The notes: generated from the letters alone by a model not told the origin. DNA of 64,000 bases from Paraclostridium bifermentans (GCF_019916025.1 NZ_CP079737.1:1-64000), one strand, 5' to 3'. Positions 10,735 to 24,487 are shown, counted from the stretch's first letter. Numbers and translations are program-made.

Positions 10735-10830
10735 TTAATTATAAAAATTCTTTTTTTAAGAATTAAACACAAACAACCAAGCCAGATATTCAGATAATGA
10801 TTAGCTGAGCGATGGACAACTTTTTAAATT

Positions 10831-12338
<1,508 letters not shown>

Positions 12339-12495
12339 AGTAATTGCCTACTGTTTAATTTTGAGAGCTTATTGTTCTCAAAATTAGTACTTAATTGTAC
12401 TTTAGTACTTTGAAAACTGCATAACATTTAGTGATGATTAAATAAACCAATTATAAGAGAAGAAAACTCTTCAAAAAATAACACTTTTAATAACT

Positions 12496-15408
<2,913 letters not shown>

Positions 15409-15468
15409 AAGATTATTTAATCTTACAAATGTTATTCAGTTTTTAGAGTACTAACTCTAAATAAAGAT

Positions 15469-15583
<115 letters not shown>

Positions 15584-15588
<5 letters not shown>

Positions 15589-15734
15589 ATCTTTTTTATT
15601 TTACGTAGATTTGTGGTGGTTAAGGTTTAGTTTGCACTTGGGTCATAAAGCTGAGAAGATGCTTTGAATGACCTCGGCGTTGCAAACTAAACCTTAACCA
15701 CTTTTCGTTGTGTGAAAATATAAAAAGATTACGC
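15584..15734 (+). repeat. Nested inverted repeat after rrnA 5S (covarying hairpin element)
   Basis: A 13-base perfect outer inverted repeat (GCGTAATCTTTTT at 15584-15596 and its complement at 15722-15734) encloses an 86-base hairpin. The hairpin has a perfect 21-base-pair lower stem (15616-15636 with 15681-15701) and an apical stem (15641-15651 with 15661-15673). The loop is TGAGAAGAT. TTTTCG follows the hairpin, so termination is possible. A related element lies after rrnD with different stem bases but the same apex. It is not recognised as a known RNA family. Confidence 0.8.
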
Positions 15735-15838
15735 TTGTACGGTATGAGATTAAATTTAATTTAAATGTACAAAGTGTAATAATTTAAATACAGCTTGAAT
15801 ATTCTTTATTAAAAGATACTAAAAAGGGGTAGATAAAA

Positions 15839-16060
15839 ATGAAGTTTAGTATAGAAGTTAATAGAGGAAGTATTCTAGATTTAATAAATTTAGCTGAAGA
15901 AAACAACTTGAAGATTAATTCGATTGCTCAAGGGCCTATAAATGATGAGATGATGAATATAAAAATTGATTTGTCGGATAACAGTAAAGTACATGATCTT
16001 GATAATTTTGTAAAAAAAATATTAGATTGTCATTCTATGAACTCATGTGAGAGAATTTAA
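15839..16060 (+). CDS. Hypothetical protein, 73 residues
   Basis: I do not recognise this family. The protein is short, soluble and mixed-charge, with no membrane segment. It has a beta-alpha feel (MKFSIEVNRGSILDLINLAE, then IKIDLSDNSKVHDLDNFVKK) and ends with two Cys (CHSMNSC). A regulatory small-domain fold such as ACT-like is possible but unsupported. AAAGGGG precedes the ATG and a perfect hairpin terminator follows immediately, so it is a real single-gene unit between rrnA and mscS. Confidence 0.7.
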   Translation: MKFSIEVNRGSILDLINLAEENNLKINSIAQGPINDEMMNIKIDLSDNSKVHDLDNFVKKILDCHSMNSCERI

Positions 16061-16088
16061 AGCTATGAATATTCATAGCTTTTTTATT
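16061..16088 (+). terminator. Intrinsic terminator
   Basis: AGCTATGAAT (16061-16070) pairs with ATTCATAGCT (16071-16080) and is followed by TTTTTATTTT. It lies directly after the stop of the 73-residue gene. Confidence 0.9.
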
Positions 16089-16221
16089 TTGTATAAATAT
16101 ATAAACTATAAAAATTGCATTTAATTGAAAAAATATTGTAAAATAATTAGAGATATAATAAACAAAATAAAAGTTATTAAGATACATTTAAAAATAAGCA
16201 GAGAGTTAGGAGAGTGAGTCG

Positions 16222-17085
16222 ATGATTAGTGGAACTACAACACAGGTATCTCAAAAAACTATAGAAACTTTTTTTCATGCAGTTAAAAATAGTGGACCTA
16301 AATTAATATACGCAATTATATTCCTTATTGTAGGATTATATGCTTGTAAATGGTTAAAAAGATATAGCAAAAAAATTATACTTAAATACAATGTAGAAAG
16401 AGGCGTAGCCAACTTTGCATCATATGCTATTTATGGAGCTAGTGTTCTTATGGTTGTTATGACCTGTTTAGATATAATTAATTTCCCTGTACAATCTTTT
16501 ATGACTGTTATGGTATCATTGATAGGTGTCATTGGTTTATCATTAGGTTTAGCTTTTAAAGAAATATTATCAAACTTAGGTGCAGGTATGATAATTTTAT
16601 TTTTCCAACCATTTAAAACTGGAGATTATATAGGTGGATCTGGGGTTGAAGGGACTGTTGCTGATATACAAATTTTTAGTACAATACTAAAAACTCCTGA
16701 TAATAAGGCTATTATAGTACCAAATTTTAAATTAACTAGTGATAATATAATTAACTATACACATCAGGAAAAAAGAAGAATAGATTTTTCATTTGGGGTA
16801 TCGTATGATACAAATATAAAAGCTGTAAAAGATGTGTTAGATAAAATTTTCAGAGAAGATAAACGAATTTTAAAAGATCCAGAAACTATAATAGGATTAA
16901 ATGCATTAGGTGAAAATGCTATGCAGATAATAGCAAGACCATGGGTAAAGACTGATGATTACTGGAGTGTATATTTTGATATAATGGAGAAGGTAAAAGT
17001 GAAATTTGATGAGAATAACATTGAAATACCATTCCCTTCAAGAGTTGTATATTATAAAAATTGTGAAGAGGACATAAAAAAATAA
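16222..17085 (+). CDS. mscS: Small-conductance mechanosensitive channel, MscS family
   Basis: MscS channels open under membrane tension and release solutes during hypo-osmotic shock. The 287-residue protein has three transmembrane helices (about residues 25-45, 65-90 and 95-125). The last is the Gly/Ala-rich pore helix (VIGLSLGLAFKEILSNLGAGMIILFFQPF). The beta domain (GDYIGGSGVEGTVADIQIFST) and an alpha/beta C-terminal domain follow, as in E. coli MscS of the same size. GTTAGGAGAG provides the ribosome-binding site. It appears to be monocistronic, followed by the serS leader. Confidence 0.95.
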   Translation: MISGTTTQVSQKTIETFFHAVKNSGPKLIYAIIFLIVGLYACKWLKRYSKKIILKYNVERGVANFASYAIYGASVLMVVMTCLDIINFPVQSFMTVMVSLIGVIGLSLGLAFKEILSNLGAGMIILFFQPFKTGDYIGGSGVEGTVADIQIFSTILKTPDNKAIIVPNFKLTSDNIINYTHQEKRRIDFSFGVSYDTNIKAVKDVLDKIFREDKRILKDPETIIGLNALGENAMQIIARPWVKTDDYWSVYFDIMEKVKVKFDENNIEIPFPSRVVYYKNCEEDIKK

Positions 17086-17117
17086 TAAAAATAATAAAAC
17101 TTTTTTGAATATTAGTA

Positions 17118-17146
17118 TTGAAAGTTGATAATATATATAATATAAT
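17118..17146 (+). promoter_or_regulatory. Promoter of the serS T-box leader
   Basis: -35 TTGAAA (17118-17123), a 17-base spacer and a perfect -10 TATAAT (17141-17146). It is placed just upstream of the T-box leader. Confidence 0.75.
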
Positions 17147-17154
17147 GATTTACA

Positions 17155-17411
17155 AATAGAACAAAGAATATGGCTAAGACGGAAAATAGTAAAAAGCAAG
17201 TTTGTATTCAGAGAGTGAGTGGTTGGTGAGAACTCATTACAATGGTTTTTGAATCCATTCCTGAGCTACTAATCGGAAAATAATAGTAAGATTAGTCGTA
17301 TACCTACGTTACAGGATTGAGAGGTTTATATTTTATAAATATAAACAACTAGGGTGGCAACGCGGATAACAGACTTTCGTCCCTTTTTAAGGGGTACGAG
17401 GGTCTTTTTTT
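17155..17411 (+). promoter_or_regulatory. T-box riboswitch, serine specific (serS leader)
   Basis: T-box leaders sense uncharged tRNA and allow read-through of a terminator. The T-box consensus AGGGTGGCAACGCGG is at 17351-17365. The likely specifier codon UCC is at 17254-17256, in the usual GAA-NNN-A context, and matches tRNA-Ser(GGA). The antiterminator bulge UGGC (17355-17358) pairs with the GCCA end of that tRNA. The terminator hairpin (17371-17404) ends in a T run. All parts agree with control of serS by uncharged tRNA-Ser. Confidence 0.93.
17371..17411 (+). terminator. Regulated terminator of the serS T-box
   Basis: The stem runs from AGAC to GGTCT with an inner CCCT/AGGGG helix, and is followed by seven T. 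It overlaps the end of the antiterminator region. Confidence 0.88.
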
Positions 17412-17511
17412 ATACAAAAAATCAAAAAATTGAAATAAAATCACTATTACATCATTAGGGGTAACGTTATTTTATTTTAAAATATAAAAATATTCTATAG
17501 GAGGAAGACAA

Positions 17512-18795
17512 ATGTTAGATATAAAAAGAATAAGAGAAAATTTAGATGAAATAAAAAAAGCAATGGAAATAAGAGGCGAAAAAGAATTTGACCTTGATAT
17601 AGTTGTAGAATTAGATAATAAGAGAAGAGAATTACTTCAAGAAGTTGAAGTTATGAAAAATGAATTAAATGTAGAATCAAAGAAAATACCTCAATTAATA
17701 AAAGAAGGTGTAGATGTTACAGAAGCAAAAGTTAAGTTAAAGCAATTATCTGAAAAGATAAAAGGATTTGATGAGAAAGTTAAAGAAGTAGAAGAAAAAA
17801 TGGAATATAACTTAATGAGAATTCCTAATGTTCCTCACCCAGATGTTCCACAAGGAACAACAGATGAAGATAATGTACAAATTAGAACTTGGGGAGATCC
17901 TACAAAGTTTGAATTTGAAAACAAAGCTCACTGGGATATAGGAACAGGATTAGGTATATTAGATTTTGAAACTGCAGGTAAAATAACAGGATCAAGATTT
18001 ACTTTATACAGAGGTTTAGGAGCTAGACTTGAAAGATCATTAATAAACTTCTTCCTAAATACTCATACTGAAAAGCATGGATACACAGAAGTATTACCTC
18101 CATTCATGGCAAATAGAGCTAGTTTTATAGGAACAGGTCAACTTCCTAAATTCGAAGAAGATATGTTTAAATTAGAAGGCCTTGATTACTTCTTAATACC
18201 AACTGCAGAGGTTCCTGTAACAAATATACACAGAGATGAAATATTATCAGCAGACGAGTTACCAGTAAAATATTGTGCATACACTCCATGTTTCAGATCT
18301 GAAGCAGGATCAGCAGGAAGAGATACAAGAGGATTAGTAAGACAACATCAATTCAATAAAGTTGAATTAGTTAAGTTTGTTAAGCCAGAAGAATCTTATG
18401 AAGAATTAGAAAAATTAACAAATGATGCTGAAACTATGTTACAAATGTTAGGATTACCATATAGAGTTGTAAGAATATGTACAGGAGATTTAGGATTTAC
18501 AGCTGCATTTAAATACGATTTAGAAGTATGGATGCCAAGTTACAACAGATATGTTGAAATTTCTTCTTGTTCAAACTTTGAAGATTTCCAAGCTAGAAGA
18601 GCTGGAATAAGATTCAAGAGAGATAAGAAAGCAAAAGCTGAATATGTTCATACATTAAATGGATCAGGATTAGCAGTAGGAAGATGTTTAGCTGCTATAT
18701 TAGAAAACTATCAACAAGCTGATGGGTCTGTAGTAGTTCCTGAAGCATTAAGACCATACATGGGTGTTGATGTTATAAAGAAAGATGAATTATAA
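17512..18795 (+). CDS. serS: Seryl-tRNA synthetase
   Basis: This class II synthetase charges tRNA-Ser. The 427-residue length is normal. Residues 1-105 form the coiled-coil arm that grips the long variable arm of tRNA-Ser. The catalytic domain has motif 2 ([24 protein letters not shown]) and motif 3 ([20 protein letters not shown]). GAGGAAG precedes the ATG. It is controlled by the T-box leader upstream and ends in its own terminator. Confidence 0.98.
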   Translation: MLDIKRIRENLDEIKKAMEIRGEKEFDLDIVVELDNKRRELLQEVEVMKNELNVESKKIPQLIKEGVDVTEAKVKLKQLSEKIKGFDEKVKEVEEKMEYNLMRIPNVPHPDVPQGTTDEDNVQIRTWGDPTKFEFENKAHWDIGTGLGILDFETAGKITGSRFTLYRGLGARLERSLINFFLNTHTEKHGYTEVLPPFMANRASFIGTGQLPKFEEDMFKLEGLDYFLIPTAEVPVTNIHRDEILSADELPVKYCAYTPCFRSEAGSAGRDTRGLVRQHQFNKVELVKFVKPEESYEELEKLTNDAETMLQMLGLPYRVVRICTGDLGFTAAFKYDLEVWMPSYNRYVEISSCSNFEDFQARRAGIRFKRDKKAKAEYVHTLNGSGLAVGRCLAAILENYQQADGSVVVPEALRPYMGVDVIKKDEL

Positions 18796-18817
18796 GATTT
18801 AAAAATCTTAATTATCT

Positions 18818-18856
18818 AAATAGGGAGCTTACATATTAAGCTTCCTATTTATTTTA
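18818..18856 (+). terminator. Intrinsic terminator after serS
   Basis: AAATAGGGAGCTT (18818-18830) pairs with AAGCTTCCTATTT (18838-18850, one wobble) and is followed by ATTTT. Confidence 0.82.
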
Positions 18857-19013
18857 AAAATTCATAATCAAAAATCAATTTAGATTTAACAAAAAATGTA
18901 TTAAAAATAACATTAAATTTGTAGAATTATATTAGAATATAGGTTAAAATTTAAGTTGAATTATAAATTTAATTATGGTAATATTAAAGATGTTATAGGT
19001 TTTAGGAGGAAGC

Positions 19014-19469
19014 ATGGACAAATCGTTTTATATGAGTGAAGCAATTAAAGAAGCATATAAAGCTTATGGAAAAGGCGAGACACCCATAGGTGCAGTCATA
19101 GTGAGGAATGGTGAAATTATAGCTAGAGCGCATAATCTAACTGAAACATTAAATGATCCTACAGCCCATGCTGAAATATTAGCAATAAGAAAGGCTTCAG
19201 ATTACTTAGGTGGATGGAGACTTATAAATTGCGACTTGTATGTTACTATGGAACCATGTATAATGTGTAGTGGAGCTATAGTTCAATCAAGGATAAAAAA
19301 ACTTATAATAGGAACTAAGCATATAAAAAACTTAAATATAGAAAAGCAACATGAATTCAAAGTTGACTACTTTAATACTTGCAATATAGATGTAACATTT
19401 GATATATTAAAAGAAGAATGTTCAGATGTATTACAAAAGTTTTTTAAAGAGTTAAGAAAGCGACAGTAA
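19014..19469 (+). CDS. tadA: tRNA-specific adenosine deaminase TadA
   Basis: TadA converts A34 to inosine in the anticodon of tRNA-Arg(ACG), letting one tRNA read CGU, CGC and CGA. The 151-residue protein shows the deaminase signature HAE (52-54) with catalytic Glu54, and the zinc-binding PCIMC (Cys82 and Cys85). GGAGGAAGC precedes the ATG. The stop codon abuts tRNA-Ser(GGA) with no gap, so the tRNA is cut from the 3' end of the tadA transcript. The substrate tRNA-Arg(ACG) is encoded at 33664. Confidence 0.95.
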   Translation: MDKSFYMSEAIKEAYKAYGKGETPIGAVIVRNGEIIARAHNLTETLNDPTAHAEILAIRKASDYLGGWRLINCDLYVTMEPCIMCSGAIVQSRIKKLIIGTKHIKNLNIEKQHEFKVDYFNTCNIDVTFDILKEECSDVLQKFFKELRKRQ

Positions 19470-19562
19470 GGAGAGATGGTCGAGTTGGTCGAAGGCGCTC
19501 GCCTGGAAAGTGAGTATACGGGTAAAACCGTATCGTGGGTTCGAATCCCACTCTCTCCGCCA
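19470..19562 (+). tRNA. tRNA-Ser (GGA)
   Basis: 93 bases with a long variable arm, anticodon loop CTGGAAA and encoded CCA. Discriminator G matches the UGGC bulge of the serS T-box. It begins at the base after the tadA stop codon. Confidence 0.97.
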
Positions 19563-19580
19563 AAAAAATTATGGTTATAA

Positions 19581-19853
19581 GTTTGCTGTGCTAGACGGGA
19601 AGGTAGCGGTGTCCTGTAACCTGCAATCCGCTATAGCAGGGTTGAATTCCATCTAGAGGCTTATATATTGTAGGGCTGCCCTAAATAAGTGGTGTTGACA
19701 CTTAGGTCCTGCGCAACGGAAGCTCATAAACTCCGCCAGATCCGGAAGGAAGCAACGGTAAGTGAATCCTTTCGTGTGCCGCGGGGGTGCCTAAGTCGAG
19801 CTAACTGTTTAGGTAACGCCTATGATAGTAAGTCAATAGATGGTGCACAGCTT
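19581..19853 (+). ncRNA. ffs: Signal recognition particle RNA, large Bacillus type
   Basis: This is the RNA scaffold of SRP, which binds Ffh and targets membrane proteins. The end helix pairs GCTGTGC (19585-19591) with GCACAGC (19845-19851). The Alu-domain sequences TGCTAGACGGGAAGGTAGCGG and GAGCTAACTG are present. The S-domain apical hairpin with GTCCTGCGCAACGG and TCCGGAAGGAAGCA matches Bacillus scRNA. The length of about 273 bases indicates the form with an Alu domain. Confidence 0.95.
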
Positions 19854-19865
19854 TAATATAAAAAT

Positions 19866-19893
19866 AAAATCCCTTGTATGAGGGATTTTTTTA
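19866..19893 (+). terminator. Intrinsic terminator after SRP RNA
   Basis: AAATCCCT (19867-19874) pairs with AGGGATTT (19881-19888) and is followed by a T run. Confidence 0.9.
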
Positions 19894-19993
19894 ATATAAA
19901 AATATATAATTGATTTATACTGAAATAGATAATATTTGTTTTAATTGGTATATAATAAAATATCGGGATTTTAGAATTAAGGAGAGATAAATT

Positions 19994-21643
19994 ATGCATA
20001 AGGCGTTGTATAGAGCCTACAGGCCTCAAACATTTAAAGACGTTGTAGGACAAGAACATATAATTAGAACTTTAAAAAACCAGATCCAAAATAATAATGT
20101 AGGACATGCATATTTATTTTGTGGAACTAGAGGTACAGGGAAAACCTCAACTGCAAAGATTTTTGCAAGAGCTTTAAATTGCCAAAACTCTGTAGATGAA
20201 GAGCCTTGTAATGAATGTGAGGTTTGTAAAGATATATTAAGTGATAACATTATGGATGTTATAGAAATAGATGCAGCATCAAACAATAGTGTTGATGACA
20301 TAAGGGAAATTAGAGAAAATGTAAAATATACTCCAGCAAAATGTAAATATAAGGTTTATATAATAGATGAGGTGCATATGCTATCTCAAGGTGCATTTAA
20401 TGCACTTTTAAAAACACTTGAAGAGCCACCTTCATATGTAATATTTATATTAGCAACAACAGAACCTCATAAAATACCTGCTACAATTTTATCTAGATGT
20501 CAAAGATTTGATTTTAAAAGAGTTACAGTTAAAGATATGTCTACTAGAATGAAGGAAATATGCGATGATGTAAATGTAGTTGTAGATGACAGGGCTTTAA
20601 ATTTAATAGCAAGAAACTCTCAAGGTGCACTTAGAGATGCACTTAGTATATTAGATCAATGTATGTCATTTAGTGAAAATGATATAGAATACAAAGATGT
20701 TGTGGATTTATTGGGAACAGTAAATATAGAGCAACTATTTGAAATGGCAGAGTACGTTATAAAAGAGGATACAAAGAAATGTTTAGAGATATTGAATGAG
20801 TTTGTAGTATGGGGTAAAGATATAAAGAACTTGATAGATGATTTAATAGATCATTTTAGAAACTTAATGGTGTGCAAGGTATCTAGTGATTTAGATGAAA
20901 TAATTTCTTTACCAGAAGAAATAGTTGAACAGTTAAAAGCACAGGCAAGCACAATAGAGGTAAATGATATTATTAGAATTCTTAATATACTATCAACAAC
21001 TCAGGATGCGATTAAGGTATCTTCAAATCCTAGAGTATTGGCAGAGGTTAGTATAATGAAATTATCTCAACCAATGTTTGATGAAAGCAAAGAATCTCTT
21101 TTAAAAAGAATATCTAATTTAGAAGAGGTTATAAAAAGTGGAAAGATAAATATAAATAATAATATTGAGATAGAAAGTAAAAAAGAAACTAAAGAGACTT
21201 CGGAAAAAAATGAAGTTGAAGCTGAGGAAGAAGTTTTTTACGAAGAAGTTAAAAGTGAAGATGTTGAGTTAATAGAGAAATCTTGGGAAAATATACTTAC
21301 TCATATAAAGAAAGATAAAAATATGCCTGTATATGCTATTTTAAGAGAGGCAAAAGAATTTAATGTAAGTGCAAATAACTTATATATAGTATTTGATGAT
21401 AACTTTGCATTTGCAAAAAACAAATTAAGTGATGAAAAAACTAGAAATTATATAGAGAGTGTAATAAGAGAAATACTGAATAGAAGTTTCGGTATAAAAA
21501 TAATCTTAAAGTCAGAGTCAAAAAATATAAAACTAGAAATAGAAAAAGAACAAAAGGATAAAGGCGAAGAAATATTAAAATCTGTTTTTCCTAAAGAAAT
21601 AATAGACATTAAGCAAAGTATAAATGAAAATGAAATTAAATAA
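19994..21643 (+). CDS. dnaX: DNA polymerase III subunits gamma/tau
   Basis: DnaX is the clamp-loader ATPase. The 549-residue protein has Walker A GTRGTGKTS near residue 45, the zinc module with four Cys (CQNSVDEEPCNECEVC) and Walker B IIDEVHML. The SRC arginine-finger motif (TILSRCQRF) follows. The tail past about residue 370 is variable and Lys/Glu-rich, corresponding to the tau extension. AAGGAGAG precedes the ATG. The dnaX-yaaK-recR order that follows is conserved across Firmicutes. Confidence 0.97.
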   Translation: MHKALYRAYRPQTFKDVVGQEHIIRTLKNQIQNNNVGHAYLFCGTRGTGKTSTAKIFARALNCQNSVDEEPCNECEVCKDILSDNIMDVIEIDAASNNSVDDIREIRENVKYTPAKCKYKVYIIDEVHMLSQGAFNALLKTLEEPPSYVIFILATTEPHKIPATILSRCQRFDFKRVTVKDMSTRMKEICDDVNVVVDDRALNLIARNSQGALRDALSILDQCMSFSENDIEYKDVVDLLGTVNIEQLFEMAEYVIKEDTKKCLEILNEFVVWGKDIKNLIDDLIDHFRNLMVCKVSSDLDEIISLPEEIVEQLKAQASTIEVNDIIRILNILSTTQDAIKVSSNPRVLAEVSIMKLSQPMFDESKESLLKRISNLEEVIKSGKININNNIEIESKKETKETSEKNEVEAEEEVFYEEVKSEDVELIEKSWENILTHIKKDKNMPVYAILREAKEFNVSANNLYIVFDDNFAFAKNKLSDEKTRNYIESVIREILNRSFGIKIILKSESKNIKLEIEKEQKDKGEEILKSVFPKEIIDIKQSINENEIK

Positions 21644-21708
21644 TAAATATGAATATGATATAATAATAGCATATTAAATAAAAAGGATAATTAAGGAGGA
21701 ATTTATAT

Positions 21709-22050
21709 ATGGCTAAAAAAGGATTCCCAGGAATGATGCCTGGAAATATGAATCAATTATTAAAACAAGCTCAAAAAATGCAAACTGATATGCAAAAGAT
21801 GCAAGAAGACTTAGAAACAAAAGAAATCGAAACTTCTGTTGGAGGAGGAGCTGTTACAGTTAAAGTTAACGGTAAGAAAGAAGTTGTTGATATTCAAATA
21901 AAACCTGAAGTTGTAGATCCAGATGATATAGAAATGCTTCAAGACTTAGTATTAAGTGCTGTTAATGAAGCATTAAGAAGTGTTGATGATATGCAATCTT
22001 CACAAATGAATAAATTAACTGGAGGAATGAATATTCCTGGGTTATTCTAG
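21709..22050 (+). CDS. yaaK: YbaB/EbfC-family nucleoid-associated protein
   Basis: This small DNA-binding dimer has 113 residues. A Met/Gln-rich N-terminus ([24 protein letters not shown]) leads into the conserved core [20 protein letters not shown]. The family coats DNA and is linked to recombination functions because it sits between dnaX and recR; its exact role is unsettled. AAGGAGG precedes the ATG and recR starts 11 bases after its stop. Confidence 0.95.
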   Translation: MAKKGFPGMMPGNMNQLLKQAQKMQTDMQKMQEDLETKEIETSVGGGAVTVKVNGKKEVVDIQIKPEVVDPDDIEMLQDLVLSAVNEALRSVDDMQSSQMNKLTGGMNIPGLF

Positions 22051-22061
22051 TAGGTGATTAG

Positions 22062-22661
22062 ATGCAAACTTATTCAGGGCCTATTTCAAGGCTAATAGAA
22101 GAATTTTCTAAGCTTCCTGGAGTTGGAAGAAAAACTGCACAGAGACTAGCTTTTCACGTTATTAATATGAATATTAATGATGTAGAAGCTTTATCTAAGG
22201 CTATAGTAGAAGCTAAGAAGGAAATAAAATACTGTTCTATTTGTTATAATATAACAGATAAAGACCCATGTAGCATGTGTTCTAATAAAAATAGGGACAG
22301 TGGCACTATATGTGTAGTTGAAGATCCTAGAGATGTAGCAGCTATGGAAAAAACAAAAGAATTCCATGGTCAATACCATGTATTAAATGGAGTAATTTCT
22401 CCTATGGATGGTATAGGTCCAGATATGATAAGAGTTAAAGAACTTATACAAAGATTAGGAAATCAAGAAGTAAGAGAAGTTATAATGGCAACAAATCCAA
22501 CTATAGAAGGTGAAGCTACAGCTATGTATATAGCAAGGCTTTTAAAACCTATGGGAATAAAGGTTACTAGAATTGCTCATGGATTACCAGTAGGTGGAGA
22601 TTTAGAGTATGCCGATGAAGTTACAATAACTAAAGCTCTAGAAGGAAGAAGAGAAATATAA
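22062..22661 (+). CDS. recR: Recombination protein RecR
   Basis: RecR forms a ring and works with RecF and RecO to load RecA at single-strand gaps. The 199-residue protein has an N-terminal helix-hairpin-helix ([15 protein letters not shown]). A four-Cys zinc finger ([16 protein letters not shown]) and a TOPRIM domain ([13 protein letters not shown]) follow. The last gene of the dnaX-yaaK-recR unit, it ends in a terminator. In Bacillus yaaL comes next; here yaaL is about 11 kb away. Confidence 0.97.
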   Translation: MQTYSGPISRLIEEFSKLPGVGRKTAQRLAFHVINMNINDVEALSKAIVEAKKEIKYCSICYNITDKDPCSMCSNKNRDSGTICVVEDPRDVAAMEKTKEFHGQYHVLNGVISPMDGIGPDMIRVKELIQRLGNQEVREVIMATNPTIEGEATAMYIARLLKPMGIKVTRIAHGLPVGGDLEYADEVTITKALEGRREI

Positions 22662-22689
22662 AAATCGAGACTTTGTTCTCGATTTTTTT
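22662..22689 (+). terminator. Intrinsic terminator after recR
   Basis: AAATCGAGA (22662-22670) pairs with TCTCGATTT (22677-22685) and ends in a T run. Confidence 0.92.
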
Positions 22690-22755
22690 ATTTTCACATT
22701 AAATTTAATGTCGTTTTTTACAAGATTTTGGTTTGTAAAATTTATGTTTAAAATA

Positions 22756-22784
22756 TTGAAGTTTCAATGATGGTGTTGTATAAT
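22756..22784 (+). promoter_or_regulatory. Promoter of the 75-residue gene
   Basis: -35 TTGAAG (22756-22761), a 17-base spacer and -10 TATAAT (22779-22784), 30 bases before the start codon. Confidence 0.65.
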
Positions 22785-22813
22785 TTTATTAAAAATTTTA
22801 ATAGGGGTGCAAA

Positions 22814-23041
22814 ATGAAATCAGCTATGAATTTTGAAGAATACAATGCTATGAAAGAAAAAAGAAATAAGAAACTAAAATCATCGAAAGATAAATTAAAA
22901 TATACAGAAGATGATGATATGAGTGTTCTTATAAAAAAGAAAAGTAAAAAAGCCTTTAAATCAAAAGAAACTAGTTTTAAGAATAATTATAAAAATTATC
23001 AATATGACTATGAAGAAGATTTTTATGAACCTAGGTACTAG
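22814..23041 (+). CDS. Hypothetical Lys- and Tyr-rich protein, 75 residues
   Basis: I do not recognise this protein. It is highly charged and basic, with many Lys in the middle (KKKSKKAFKSKE) and an acidic, Tyr-rich tail (YQYDYEEDFYEPRY). No membrane segment is present. It is likely disordered. A good promoter with TATAAT, an AGGGGTG ribosome-binding site and a shared terminator with the convergent glycosyltransferase gene suggest it is genuinely expressed. Confidence 0.65.
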   Translation: MKSAMNFEEYNAMKEKRNKKLKSSKDKLKYTEDDDMSVLIKKKSKKAFKSKETSFKNNYKNYQYDYEEDFYEPRY

Positions 23042-23060
23042 GTTTTTATAGAATAGATAA

Positions 23061-23091
23061 AAAAACTGTAGATATTACATCTACAGTTTTT
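23061..23091. terminator. Bidirectional terminator between convergent genes
   Basis: AAAAACTGTAGAT (23061-23073) pairs perfectly with ATCTACAGTTTTT (23079-23091). It has T runs in both directions. Confidence 0.92.
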
Positions 23092-23097
23092 ATTATA

Positions 23098-24303
23098 TTA
23101 TGATAATTCGCCCTCTATAAGATTAGCTATGTTTTGAGAGGAATTAAATTTTCTAATTGATTTAATATTTTTTTTAAGAAGTTCAAGTCTAGAAGGATCA
23201 TCTATTATTACTTTTAATAGTACTGATAAAGTATATTTTTTAGTTGTCCTAAGTGCAGAACCACAATTACATAAGAAATCTAAATTTTCCTCTTCTTGAC
23301 CAGGTATATAGTATGGAACTATCATAGGAACATCTTTCAATAGCGCCTCTGTTGTTGTAAGTCCACCTGGCTTTGTAACAAGTATATCTATAGAAGCTAA
23401 AATATCATTCATTTTATCTGTAAATCCTAAAATATGTACTGTTTTACTAGTTATATGATTTTCTAGTTTTTTTGAAAGTTTTTCTTTCAGAGATTCGTTT
23501 CTACCTGTTATAACTAAAATTTGGAAATCTCTATCTATATCGAGCATTTCTTCGAATGTTTCTTTCATATTCCCAGCCCCAAAACTGCCTCCCATAAGAA
23601 GAACTGTTAATTTTTCAGGATCAAAACCTAATTCAGATAAAACTGTTTCTCTATTTCTATGTTGTAAGAATGATTTTTCAACTGGAATTCCAAGAGGCTT
23701 AACTTTATCTCCATCAACACCTTCTGAGATAAGAAGCTCTTTAACATATTCATGCCCTACAACATAGTAATCTAACTCATGCTGTATCCATGTAGAATGA
23801 GTTGTATAATCAGTTAATACTGAAATAAGTGTAGGGAAATTTTCATTGTTAAAATGATTATTAAAATTATCGTTAAAGCTAGTGTGAAATACGGGATTGC
23901 TATTAGTGCTACATTGTTTCTTTAAAGTACTAAGTGCTATCATAGGAAAAGGATGAGTTCCTATGATTAGATCTGGTTGCTCATCTAAAAGTAATCTTCT
24001 AAAACGTTTAGCCATAAAAGTTGTTATCATATTTCCTTTAAACTCATTTTTAGAAACAAGTCCAGTTTCAGAAAATCTATAAACTTTACCATATGCATTA
24101 GGTGTATAAATAGCAGATTTTTCATATCCTCTAGATATAATCTTATCCATAGTAGTATTTACAAGTTTTAAACTATCTATGATTTTACATTCTATGTTTT
24201 CTCCGTCAAGTGTCTTTTTTATTAGTTCTTCTTCAATAGCTCTAGCTGCTCTATTATGGCCACCACCTGTAGATGCGGACATAATTAATACTTTCTTGCT
24301 CAT
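23098..24303 (-). CDS. MGDG synthase-like diacylglycerol glycosyltransferase (GT28)
   Basis: This 401-residue protein resembles Bacillus UgtP and plant MGDG synthases. Those enzymes add sugar from a UDP-sugar to diacylglycerol to make membrane glycolipids and lipoteichoic acid anchors. The N-terminus SASTGGGHNRAARAI is the MGDG-synthase Gly loop. The C-terminal GT28 half has LLMGGSFGAGN and LVTKPGGLTTTEAL for UDP-sugar binding. The sugar and product cannot be read from sequence. GGAGGG precedes the ATG. It is one of only two - strand genes here and is transcribed against the replication fork. Confidence 0.85.
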   Translation of the reverse strand: MSKKVLIMSASTGGGHNRAARAIEEELIKKTLDGENIECKIIDSLKLVNTTMDKIISRGYEKSAIYTPNAYGKVYRFSETGLVSKNEFKGNMITTFMAKRFRRLLLDEQPDLIIGTHPFPMIALSTLKKQCSTNSNPVFHTSFNDNFNNHFNNENFPTLISVLTDYTTHSTWIQHELDYYVVGHEYVKELLISEGVDGDKVKPLGIPVEKSFLQHRNRETVLSELGFDPEKLTVLLMGGSFGAGNMKETFEEMLDIDRDFQILVITGRNESLKEKLSKKLENHITSKTVHILGFTDKMNDILASIDILVTKPGGLTTTEALLKDVPMIVPYYIPGQEEENLDFLCNCGSALRTTKKYTLSVLLKVIIDDPSRLELLKKNIKSIRKFNSSQNIANLIEGELS

Positions 24304-24387
24304 ATTAGAACCCTCCTAAAATTAGCTTTATAAATATTTTGTATTTATATAAACTTACGAATAATATTAATTATTTGAAACACAGTA

Positions 24388-24416
24388 TTGACATATTACA
24401 CTTAATATTTAATACT
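24388..24416 (+). promoter_or_regulatory. Promoter of the glutaredoxin gene
   Basis: -35 TTGACA (24388-24393) is perfect. After a 17-base spacer the -10 is AATACT (24411-24416), which is weak. Confidence 0.5.
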
Positions 24417-24487
24417 AATCTAATATATGTAAAACAAAAATACAAGAGTGGTATTTTAAAAAAGAAAGTAGGAGAAGTGAAAAAAGT

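Noticed and set aside
21200-21230. Run of seven A in dnaX (GAA AAA AAT) as a possible -1 frameshift site making a short gamma subunit
   Set aside because: The run is in a plausible place, but A runs are common in this AT-rich genome and I see no clear stimulatory hairpin or internal ribosome-binding site.
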